From the NCBI RefSeq assembly GCF_014649775.1, contig NZ_BMTR01000024.1, positions 45,465 through 109,464 on the forward strand: 64,000 nt of DNA. The letters run 5' to 3'. Both the position numbers and the translations under genes were made by a program. Positions 8,479 to 15,928 of the stretch are shown here, piece after piece. This DNA is from Streptomyces longisporoflavus. Its GTDB lineage: Bacteria; Actinomycetota; Actinomycetes; Streptomycetales; Streptomycetaceae. Each line of letters begins with the position of its first letter. The stretch's first letter is position 1. The notes beneath the pieces are model-generated. The model was not told where the DNA came from and did not search any database. It saw only the letters and a list, made by a program, of their open reading frames with translations.

Positions 8479-9483
8479 TCACGGCCGGGCCGCTCGGTGG
8501 GCGATACCGGTGACGGGGGCGGCGGCGAGGGCGGCCGGATCGGGCGGGGAGCCCTCGGGCCGGTGCGCAAGGGCCCAGTGCGCGGCGCCGATCAGGGGTG
8601 CGTCGTCGGGGCGTCGGGCGGTGCACAGGTCCATCGCGGCGATGATGCGCTCCGCTCCTGGCCCGGCGGCCTCGGCTCCCAGGGTGAGACCGTCGCGCAG
8701 CGCGGGACCGATGAGGTCCCAGGAGGCGGCCATGGAGCCGCCGATCACCATGACGTCCGGCCGGAAGGCGGCACACCAGGGTGCCAGGGTGCGCCCCAGC
8801 GTGGTGAAGCACCCGCCGATGGTCCCGGCGGCGTGCCGGTCGCCCCGGCGGGCCAGCTCGGCGATGGTGCTGACGTCCGGGCCTTCGGCCGTGTCGTCCA
8901 GACCGGCGGCCCTGGCATAGCGCGTACGGATCGCCCACCGCGAGACCACCTTCTCCAGCGGCAGTCCGTCGACGCTGATGCGGTGGGCCCGGCCTTCCGG
9001 CGGGACAGCGGGCCCTTCGGTGACGGGGTGTCCCTCGGACAGGAAGGAGGATCCGACGCCGGTACCGAGCGTGAGGCACACCGACCGGCTCCGGCCGGCC
9101 GCGGCACCGCTGTGGTGTTCTCCGAGGGCGAAGGCGTCGGCGTCGTTGAGGAAGCTGATGACCTGCGCGTGCGGCAGCCGCTCGCGCAGCCCCTGTCCGA
9201 CGTCGAGGTCGTGCAGCGCTTCGAACTTGCCGATGCCCCGGAATCTGCCGATGCCGGCCGCGTAGTCGAACGGACCTGGTACGGCGACACCCCAGTGCGC
9301 ACCGGCGGGCGCCGGTATGTGCCGGGCGGCCTCGGCGAAGGAGTCGAGGATCTGCGCGGCGCCCGCGTCGGCGGACACCGGCCTGCGGACGACGGAATCG
9401 GTGACCGGCGGGCCGCCGGCCGTGTCCACCAGGGCGGCGGTGACGTGGGTGCCGCCGATCTCAAGGACGGGCACGCGGGTCAT
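8479..9483 (-). CDS. ROK-family sugar kinase (candidate mannokinase)
   Basis: A 334-residue ROK (repressor, ORF, kinase) protein without an HTH domain, so probably a sugar kinase. The phosphate-1 ATP motif is VLEIGGTHVTAALVDTAG, the catalytic Asp is in FLNDADAFALGEH, and LTLGTGVGSSFL is the phosphate-2 loop. The usual zinc motif CxCGxxGC is missing; the equivalent region reads PPEGRAHRISVDGLPLEKVVS and has no cysteine. Its ATG overlaps the stop of the upstream isomerase-like gene (ATGA, 9480-9483), so the two are translationally coupled. Context suggests phosphorylation of mannose released by the GH38 enzymes, but glucose or fructose cannot be excluded. Confidence 0.85.
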   Translation of the reverse strand: MTRVPVLEIGGTHVTAALVDTAGGPPVTDSVVRRPVSADAGAAQILDSFAEAARHIPAPAGAHWGVAVPGPFDYAAGIGRFRGIGKFEALHDLDVGQGLRERLPHAQVISFLNDADAFALGEHHSGAAAGRSRSVCLTLGTGVGSSFLSEGHPVTEGPAVPPEGRAHRISVDGLPLEKVVSRWAIRTRYARAAGLDDTAEGPDVSTIAELARRGDRHAAGTIGGCFTTLGRTLAPWCAAFRPDVMVIGGSMAASWDLIGPALRDGLTLGAEAAGPGAERIIAAMDLCTARRPDDAPLIGAAHWALAHRPEGSPPDPAALAAAPVTGIAHRAARP

Positions 9484-11189
9484 GAGGGTGTCACCAGGGA
9501 CTTGACGACGTGGACGGGCCGTGCGCCGACGGGGTGCAGACGGTAACCGCCCACCGCCGCGGGCACGGTGAGTGTCTCGGCGAACGCGAGGTCGTGACGC
9601 CGGCCGTCGGCGGTCTCCACCACCACGCCGTCACCGGCGGCGACGTTCAGGATGTGGAAACGGCCCTTCGTGTCGTCCTGCGCCGGGCTCGTACCGTCGA
9701 GGACGAAACGGTGGACCGCGTAGAACATCTCGGGCAGGGAGCCGACGACCTCCTCGCGCCAGCCCGCCGCCTCCCGCAGGACGCGCGGCTGCTGGACGAG
9801 ATCGGCGACGACGTCGGTGCCGCGCCGCGCGGTGTCGAGGTTGGCGAAGGCGTGCTGGTGCGACAACGGCCTGGGCACTCCGGAGGCGCGGCGCAGCCAG
9901 TCGTAAAACCGCAGCGAGTAGAGGTACGGGGTGGCGCTGATCTCCAGAACGAGGTTGCCCGCGCCGGAGGCGTGCGGGGTGCCGGCGGGGATCATGTACA
10001 GCTGGCCGGGGTCGGCCGGGAACGTCTGGATGTGGTCCTCGACGCGCAGCGGTGTGCCGTGCGTCGCCGACGCCTGCACTTCCTTGCGCAGCAGGTCCAC
10101 GTCCGTACTCTGCCGCAACCCGAGGAAGACCCGGGAGCCGGGGTCGCTCGCGGTGACGTAGTAGGTCTCGTGTTGGGTGTAGGGCCAGCCGAAGTGTTCC
10201 CGCATGTACTGCTCCTGCGGGTGGCAGTGCAGGGACAGATTGCCGCCGCCGACGGTGTCGAGGTAGTCGAAGCGGATCGGGAAGGAGGTGCCGTAGCGCT
10301 CGTGCACGTCCTTGCCGAGGAACTGTTCGGGGTGCAGGACGCACAGGAGCTGGAAGGGCAGCTCCACCTGTGCGCCGGCGTCGGGGCCGACGAGAACGCC
10401 GGCTTCGGGAGCGATCAGCTCGTAGCCGAGGGCGGTGTTGCCGTTGTCGGGCTCGAAGCCGAGCTCTTCGGCGGCCCACTTTCCGCCCCAGGCGGTGGAG
10501 TTGAAGTACGGGCGGGTGCGCACGGGCTGCCGGGCGAGCTCGGCGAGGGTGACGCGGACCGCCGTGCCGTCCAGGGAGGCGGGGGACCGCGGGTCCTGTA
10601 GGTCTATCCACCGGTCGATCCGGGGCGCGAGCGCGTCGCGGTGGCGGTCGGCGACCGGCCAGTCCGTGTAGAAGAGGCGGCGCAGGTCGCCGGGCACGTC
10701 GGGGCGGCCGAGGTTGACGCCCACGGGCAGCGTTCCCGAGGCCACGGCGCTCTCGGCGTACCGCTTGGGCAGGTCCGCCCACCAGATGAGGTCGGGTGAG
10801 CACAGGGCGGCGCCGGGGCCGAAGACCAGCAGGACGCCGTCGGCGGGTCGCGCGACGGTCGGCGCGCCCTCGAACAGGTCGGCCATCTCGAACTCGGCGA
10901 GCGGCAGGAAGAAGGTGTCGGCGTCGTCGTGCGGGGTGCACAGCCGCTCGACGGCCGCCGACGACCAGCGCTCGCGTACGTCGAGGACGCCGCCTTCGAG
11001 GGACCGCGCACGCAGGGCCGCGGTGATGCTTCGGGCGGCCTGGTTCCAGTCCAGGGCCGCGGGTCCGTCCAGGGCGAGCACGGCCGGCCGGTCGGGCAGG
11101 GTCGCCACGGCGTCGTCCCACCCGCTGACCACGGCGCCTGCGGCCGGGTAGCGGGGGTTGCGTTCGTACGGTCGGGGCTGTGAGTGCAC
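9480..11189 (-). CDS. Phosphomannose isomerase-like cupin fused to an N-terminal degenerate kinase-like domain
   Basis: A 569-residue protein. The C-terminal ~340 residues resemble class I mannose-6-phosphate isomerases: PYFNSTAWGGKWAAEELG, LLCVLHPEQFLGKDVHERYG, the metal-binding cupin segment SLHCHPQEQYMREHFGW, then QHETYYVT and GQLYMIPAGTPHASG. The N-terminal ~220 residues (VLALDGPAALDWNQAA, DTFFLPLAEFEMADLFEG, ADLPKRYAESAVA) look like a nucleoside-kinase-type P-loop fold whose Walker A motif is lost. GTG at 11189 is chosen since AGGAG lies 5 nt upstream. It is first in the leftward mannoside operon and overlaps the ROK kinase by 4 bp. Interconversion of mannose-6-P and fructose-6-P is the probable role, with the fused domain unexplained. 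Confidence 0.78.
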   Translation of the reverse strand: MHSQPRPYERNPRYPAAGAVVSGWDDAVATLPDRPAVLALDGPAALDWNQAARSITAALRARSLEGGVLDVRERWSSAAVERLCTPHDDADTFFLPLAEFEMADLFEGAPTVARPADGVLLVFGPGAALCSPDLIWWADLPKRYAESAVASGTLPVGVNLGRPDVPGDLRRLFYTDWPVADRHRDALAPRIDRWIDLQDPRSPASLDGTAVRVTLAELARQPVRTRPYFNSTAWGGKWAAEELGFEPDNGNTALGYELIAPEAGVLVGPDAGAQVELPFQLLCVLHPEQFLGKDVHERYGTSFPIRFDYLDTVGGGNLSLHCHPQEQYMREHFGWPYTQHETYYVTASDPGSRVFLGLRQSTDVDLLRKEVQASATHGTPLRVEDHIQTFPADPGQLYMIPAGTPHASGAGNLVLEISATPYLYSLRFYDWLRRASGVPRPLSHQHAFANLDTARRGTDVVADLVQQPRVLREAAGWREEVVGSLPEMFYAVHRFVLDGTSPAQDDTKGRFHILNVAAGDGVVVETADGRRHDLAFAETLTVPAAVGGYRLHPVGARPVHVVKSLVTPS

Positions 11190-11226
11190 AGGTACTCCTG
11201 GGGATGTGAGCGGGGCAACCGCCGCG

Positions 11227-11255
11227 ATGGTATCGATAACCATAGGGGGGAACAA
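11227..11255 (-). promoter_or_regulatory. Leftward mannoside promoter with LacI-type operator
   Basis: Reading leftward, TTGTTC (11255-11250) and TACCAT (11232-11227) are separated by exactly 17 bp. The near-palindrome ATGGTATCGATAACCAT (11227-11243, plus-strand reading) covers the -10 box and most of the spacer, an arrangement expected for repression. The isomerase start is 38 bp downstream of the -10 box. The assignment to the LacI protein encoded at 7301-8329 is inference from proximity and from the matching site at 11341-11356. Confidence 0.6.
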
Positions 11256-11327
11256 GGAGCCGTATCCCCGCGTGGACCGTAGACGCAGATAGGCATGGGC
11301 GCTTCCGGGGAATCCCGTCACGGACTC

Positions 11328-11356
11328 TTGTTTCGGTTACATGTTGTCGTTAACAT
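11328..11356 (+). promoter_or_regulatory. Rightward ABC-importer promoter with LacI-type operator
   Basis: TTGTTT (11328-11333) and TAACAT (11351-11356) are separated by 17 bp. The inverted repeat ATGTTGTCGTTAACAT (11341-11356) covers the -10 box and the end of the spacer. It shares TCGNTAAC and the ATG/CAT ends with the site at 11227-11243, and the placement relative to the promoter is the mirror image of the leftward one. The binding-protein gene starts 123 bp downstream. Confidence 0.6.
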
Positions 11357-11478
11357 CCTCGCCATCCGAACCGCGGATGCCGCGCGGTACGGCGAGATCT
11401 CGCGGAGGGCCCCGTGCCCTCCCACCCACCACACCCAGAGCCAGGGATCCCCGCCGGGATCCGCAGGGAAGGGAACCC

Positions 11479-12792
11479 ATGAGATCAATCGGCGGGGCGA
11501 CACAGCGGTCGTCCCACCCACTCGGCCGCCGCGGCGTCCTTGCGGGCATCGGCGCGGGCGCCGCGGCCGCACTGGCCGGCTGCGCCCGGGGCGACAGCAC
11601 CGCGGTCAAGCCCGGCACCACCTCGCTCGCCAACGACAACGCCACCTGGGACCAGGGCTACGTCGCGGCCGGGCACGAGCTGAGGAAGCTCACCGGGTAC
11701 GCACTGCGTCCCCTGTCCAATCCCAACCCCACGTCGTACAAGCAGGTCACACAGATCTCGCTGCAGACGACCAAGGCCACCGACATGATCAAGTGGGCCT
11801 CGGGCTACTTCCTCAAATCACTGGCCCGCACCGGGGAACTCAGCGACCTCTCCTCCGTATGGGCCGACTACGAACGCAAGGGCTGGGTCACTCCCCAGAC
11901 GCGTGCGGCGATGTCCTACCGCGGCTCCGTGTACGGGATACCGCTCTACGAGTCCTACTACGTGCTCTTCTACAACACGGCCCTCTTCCGCAAGCACGGC
12001 CTCAAGGCGCCGGACACCTGGGACGAGCTGCTGCACAACGCCGAGGTGCTGAAGAAGGCGGGCGTCGTCCCGTTCGTCGCCACCCAGACCGGCAACTGGC
12101 CCGCGTACGAGTGGTTCCAGGAACTCGTCAGCAAAGTGGACCCCGAGTTCTACGCCGAGCTGACCAGCGGGAAGGCGTCGTACACCGACCCGCAGGCGCA
12201 GAAGGCACTGCAGATCTGGCAGGACTTCATGGACAAGGGCTGGATGACGCCGGCCGACTTCGACCAGAACAACGGCCCTGCCGCGCTGAAGACCGGGCGG
12301 GTGGGCATGTTCCTGCACGGTTCCTGGCAGTCGCAGGGGATCGCCGCCACCGGCATGAAACCGGGCGTCGACTTCGACGCCTTCGTCATGCCGCCCGTCG
12401 AGCGCTCCACCCGCCGCTCCGTGATCACCGAGTCCGGTGTGCTCGCCGTCCCGCGCAAGGCCGTCTCGCACGACGCGGCGATGGCCAACGCGGCGCACTG
12501 GCTCGACCCGAAGGTCCAGAAGGTGTGGACCGACTTCCTCCAGGACGCCTCGGCCAACCCGCGCTCCCGTCCCGGAAACCCCGTGATGGCCGGCCTCAAA
12601 GACCGTGCGCTGAAGGAGCGTTGGACGCTGCTGCCGCGCTACGGCGAGTCGGGCCCGCCCAACCTCATCCAGGGCAACACCGACGACCTGGGCAGCTTCA
12701 TGACCGGCGCCTCTTCCCCGCGCGCCACGCTGCGCAGCATGGCGAGCCGGGCGTCGAAGGAGTGGGCCGCGTGGGAGAGGGACGAGGCATGA
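11479..12792 (+). CDS. ABC transporter sugar-binding lipoprotein (mannoside importer)
   Basis: A 437-residue solute-binding protein of the carbohydrate uptake (CUT1) type. The N-terminus carries a twin-arginine (LGRRGVLAG), a hydrophobic stretch and a lipobox LAGC with the acylated cysteine at residue 35. The mature region has the family segments YGIPLYESYYVLFYNTALFRKHG, PDTWDELLHNAEVLKKAGVVPF and GRVGMFLHGSWQSQGI. GGAAGGG lies 6 nt before the ATG at 11479, which excludes the open upstream codons. It overlaps the first permease gene by 4 bp (ATGA at 12789). No ATPase gene follows, so a shared ATPase such as MsiK elsewhere is expected. Substrate is inferred from the mannan-degrading neighbours. 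Confidence 0.9.
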   Translation: MRSIGGATQRSSHPLGRRGVLAGIGAGAAAALAGCARGDSTAVKPGTTSLANDNATWDQGYVAAGHELRKLTGYALRPLSNPNPTSYKQVTQISLQTTKATDMIKWASGYFLKSLARTGELSDLSSVWADYERKGWVTPQTRAAMSYRGSVYGIPLYESYYVLFYNTALFRKHGLKAPDTWDELLHNAEVLKKAGVVPFVATQTGNWPAYEWFQELVSKVDPEFYAELTSGKASYTDPQAQKALQIWQDFMDKGWMTPADFDQNNGPAALKTGRVGMFLHGSWQSQGIAATGMKPGVDFDAFVMPPVERSTRRSVITESGVLAVPRKAVSHDAAMANAAHWLDPKVQKVWTDFLQDASANPRSRPGNPVMAGLKDRALKERWTLLPRYGESGPPNLIQGNTDDLGSFMTGASSPRATLRSMASRASKEWAAWERDEA

Positions 12793-13748
12793 GTTCTTCC
12801 GTCGAGCAGCGGCCATCGCCGCTCCCCGCGTCACGCACCTCGCCCGGCCCGCGGCCGGACCGCTCGCCGCCCGGCCGGCGGCCCGGCAGGCGGATGCGGG
12901 AGAAGCTGGCCGGGGCCGGGTTCCTGGCTCCCGCCGTACTCCTGGTGAGCGCACTGCTGCTGCTCCCGTTCGCCTCGACCGTCTACCGCAGCTTCTTCGA
13001 CGACCGGCGCGTATCGGGCTTCGCCGGCCTCGACAACTACACCCTCTTCCTCAGCGACCCCGTACTGACCCGGTCGATCCAGAACACCCTGATGTGGGTG
13101 GTCGGCACGGTCGCACTGCCGCTCCTGCTCGGCCTCGCCATCGCCGTCCTGACACACTCCGGCGGGTGGTCCCGTGCGGCCCGCCTGGTCGTCGTCCTTC
13201 CCTACGCCCTGTCCGGCTCGGCCGTCGCCGTGGTGTGGAACTTCGTCCTGACCACCGACGGCGCCGCCAACCAGCTGCTCCAGGCATTCGGCATGGACTC
13301 ACTGGCCCGGGGCTGGCTCCTGGAATGGCCCGGCAACACCCTGGTCATGATCGCCGCCAATACGTGGCAGTCGGCGGGCGTCGCCGTGATCCTCTTCCTG
13401 GTCGGCCTCCAGACCATCCCGCCCGAAACCCTCGAAGCCGCCTCCCTCGACGGCGCGGCGGGCTGGCGGAAGTTCTGGTACGTCGTCCTGCCCCAGCTGC
13501 GGACCGTCTCGGTGATCGTCGTCGGCACCAGCCTGGTCAACGGCCTCAAGTCCTTCGACCTGATCTGGGTGCTCACCCAGGGCGGGCCAGGCCGGGCCTC
13601 GGAGACGCTCGCGGTCTCGATGTACCAGGAGACCTTCCTCGCCCTGCACCCCGGAGCCGGCGCGGCGGTCGCGGTCGTCCTCACCACGATCGTCCTGATC
13701 GCCTCGTGGCTGTACCTGCGGCGTCAGCTGACCCCGAAAGGCAACTGA
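12789..13748 (+). CDS. ABC sugar permease, MalF-like
   Basis: A 319-residue integral membrane permease. A Pro/Arg-rich cytoplasmic N-terminus (~38 residues) precedes six predicted helices, beginning GFLAPAVLLVSALLLLPFAS. The EAA loop that contacts the ATPase is EAASLDGAAGWRKFWYVVLPQL, followed by the usual LKSFDLIWVLTQGGP segment. Its ATG overlaps the stop of the binding protein (ATGA), and its own stop is 2 bp before the next permease, so the three are one operon. Confidence 0.92.
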   Translation: MSSSVEQRPSPLPASRTSPGPRPDRSPPGRRPGRRMREKLAGAGFLAPAVLLVSALLLLPFASTVYRSFFDDRRVSGFAGLDNYTLFLSDPVLTRSIQNTLMWVVGTVALPLLLGLAIAVLTHSGGWSRAARLVVVLPYALSGSAVAVVWNFVLTTDGAANQLLQAFGMDSLARGWLLEWPGNTLVMIAANTWQSAGVAVILFLVGLQTIPPETLEAASLDGAAGWRKFWYVVLPQLRTVSVIVVGTSLVNGLKSFDLIWVLTQGGPGRASETLAVSMYQETFLALHPGAGAAVAVVLTTIVLIASWLYLRRQLTPKGN

Positions 13749-13750
13749 TC

Positions 13751-14611
13751 ATGACCACCATCCGCACCACACGCAGGTCCGCTCCGCGCGCGAGGCCCAC
13801 ACCGGGCCGGATCTTGCGCAACGCGACCCTGGTGGTCATCTCCCTGGCCTGGGCACTGCCCACCTGGCTCCTGCTGGTCAACGCCCTGGTGCCGGCGGCC
13901 GACTACGGCGGGACACCGCACTGGTGGCCACAGGGCTTCGGTCTCTTCGACAACATGTCCCGGGCGTGGACGCAGGCGGATCTCGGCCCCGCCATGGGCA
14001 ACAGCCTGCTCTACGCCGTCACCAGCGCCGCCGCGGCCATCGTGGTCGCCACCACCGCCGCGTTCGCCACCGTCGTCATGCCGGTCAAACACAAGACGCT
14101 GTGGTTCTGGCTGATCTACTCGGGCACCCTCCTGCCGCTCCAGGTCTTCCTGCGGCCACTGTTCCTGGCCTACGCCGACACCGGGCTCTACGACGCCCAG
14201 TTCGGGCTGTTCCTGGTGTACGTGGCCATCGCCATCCCGTTCGCGTACTTCATCATGCGCAACTTCGCGCTGACCCTGGCACCGGAGATCATCGAGGCCG
14301 CCCGCATGGACGGGGCGTCATGGTGGCGGATCTTCTGGCAGATCCACGTACCGCTGTCCCGGTCCGCCATGGTGGCCGCGTTCGTCTTCCAGTTCGTCGC
14401 CGTCTGGAACGACCTGCTGTTCGGCATCACGCTGTCCACCAGCAGCAACATCCGCCCGGTGATGGCCGCACTGGCCGAACTCCAGGGCAACTACTCCAAC
14501 GTCGGCCCGCCCGTGGTCCTCGGCGGCGCGCTCCTGGTCTCGCTGCCGACTGTCGTCCTGTTCTTCTCCGCACAGCGCTTCTTCGTCAGCAGCCTCAAGC
14601 TGCACGGCTGA
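13751..14611 (+). CDS. ABC sugar permease, MalG-like
   Basis: A 286-residue partner permease with six predicted helices and the EAA loop IIEAARMDGASWWRIFWQIHVP. The C-terminal ALAELQGNYSN...QRFFVSSLKLHG is characteristic of MalG-type subunits. It starts 2 bp after the upstream permease stop and is followed 52 bp later by the GH76 gene, so it is probably in the same transcription unit as the two mannan-degrading enzymes. Confidence 0.92.
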   Translation: MTTIRTTRRSAPRARPTPGRILRNATLVVISLAWALPTWLLLVNALVPAADYGGTPHWWPQGFGLFDNMSRAWTQADLGPAMGNSLLYAVTSAAAAIVVATTAAFATVVMPVKHKTLWFWLIYSGTLLPLQVFLRPLFLAYADTGLYDAQFGLFLVYVAIAIPFAYFIMRNFALTLAPEIIEAARMDGASWWRIFWQIHVPLSRSAMVAAFVFQFVAVWNDLLFGITLSTSSNIRPVMAALAELQGNYSNVGPPVVLGGALLVSLPTVVLFFSAQRFFVSSLKLHG

Positions 14612-14663
14612 CCCGCACCCCGGCCACCCCTCACCGATCCACCTTCCCGAAAGGCAGACCCTG

Positions 14664-15842
14664 GTGAAGACATCCGCACGCGCCGCCCTCGCCCTCGCCG
14701 TCCTCTCCGGAGCGCTGTGGGCAAGCCCCGCCCAAGCAGCAGAAAACGACCGGGACACCACGCCCGCCACCTGGGCCCACCGCGCCGAGATCAGCTACGA
14801 CTCCCTGCAACGGCACCTCTACCAAGGCCCGCAGGAGCACGGCCTGTACCTGGAGAAGACGCCCCGCAAGGCGGAGGAGAACCCCCACTCCTACCTCTGG
14901 CCCCTGCGCGAGGCGGCCGCGGCCACCGTCGACATGTCCGAACTGCCGCGCGTCGGCGCTCGCTACGACCGCGACGCCGCCGAACGCTTCGCGACCCTGC
15001 GGCTGTACTTCAACCCCCGTGACGGAAGGCCCGGCTACGACTCCTACCTGCCCGCCCCGCTCGGCCAGGGCGGTGACGTCTTCTACGACGACAACGCCGT
15101 CGTCGGACTCACCTTCCTCGACCAGTACCGGGCCACCGGCAAGAAGGCCTACCTCGAGCGGGCGGCGGAGACCTTCGACGTCGTCGGCCGCGGCTGGGAC
15201 GACGACCCCACCAAGACGTGTCCCGGTGGCTTGCACTGGGTCGACTCCCCGGCCAACTACATGCGCGCCGCCAACGTGACGGGCCTCTCGGCCCAACTGG
15301 CCGCCGAGCTCTACGCCATCGAGCGCGACGAGCGATACCTCGCGAGCGCGAAGAAGTGGTACGAGTGGAACTGGTCGTGCCTGCGCCGCTCTCCCGGCCT
15401 CTACGACAACAGCCGCGACGACGACGGCACCGTCAACAAGACCCTGTGGACGTACAACTCCGGCGCGATGATCGGCACCGCGACCACCCTCTACCAGGCG
15501 ACGGGGGACCGCAGCTATCTCAAGCGTGCCGTCGAGGACGCCAACGGCTCGCTCGACTACTGGAAGCAGGGCGAGCGGCTGCACGACCAGCCGGCGATCT
15601 TCAACGCCTTCTACTTCGACAACCTCCGCATCCTCGACGAGGTACGGCCCGACCGCGCGTACCGACAGACGGCCGCCGCCTACGCCGAGCAGACCTGGAA
15701 GAACAACCGGACGCCGTCCGACGGCCTCTTCCGCTTCCAGCCCTCCGGCGGAGGGGACCACGCCCCGGACGCCCCGGCCGAGACTCTCCACCAGTCCGCC
15801 ATGATCCAGATCTTTGCCGGCCTCGCCACCGACCCTTCCTGA
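14664..15842 (+). CDS. Secreted GH76 endo-alpha-1,6-mannanase
   Basis: A 392-residue glycoside hydrolase family 76 enzyme that cleaves alpha-1,6-mannan backbones of fungal or yeast cell walls. Residues 1-26 are a Sec signal peptide ending SPAQAAEN. The catalytic Asp pair is in GDVFYDDNAVVGL (near 135-147), and the (alpha/alpha)6-barrel repeats are visible, for example LHWVDSPANYMRAANV and WTYNSGAMIGTATTLYQATGD. Length is usual for the family and no carbohydrate-binding module is attached. The GTG start is supported by GAAAGG upstream and the signal peptide. It follows the ABC permeases by 52 bp, which links extracellular mannan cleavage with oligosaccharide import. Confidence 0.9.
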   Translation: MKTSARAALALAVLSGALWASPAQAAENDRDTTPATWAHRAEISYDSLQRHLYQGPQEHGLYLEKTPRKAEENPHSYLWPLREAAAATVDMSELPRVGARYDRDAAERFATLRLYFNPRDGRPGYDSYLPAPLGQGGDVFYDDNAVVGLTFLDQYRATGKKAYLERAAETFDVVGRGWDDDPTKTCPGGLHWVDSPANYMRAANVTGLSAQLAAELYAIERDERYLASAKKWYEWNWSCLRRSPGLYDNSRDDDGTVNKTLWTYNSGAMIGTATTLYQATGDRSYLKRAVEDANGSLDYWKQGERLHDQPAIFNAFYFDNLRILDEVRPDRAYRQTAAAYAEQTWKNNRTPSDGLFRFQPSGGGDHAPDAPAETLHQSAMIQIFAGLATDPS

Positions 15843-15928
15843 GGCCGGGCCTCGCCACCGACCGTTCCTGACCCCCACCCGCCCCGAGCAGCACGCCCCA
15901 GCACCGCACACGAGTGGAGACCTCTCCC

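Noticed and set aside
11479..14611. Search for an ABC ATPase gene in the mannoside importer operon
   Set aside because: None is present. This is normal for streptomycete CUT1 importers, which share an ATPase encoded elsewhere, so it is not evidence of a broken system.
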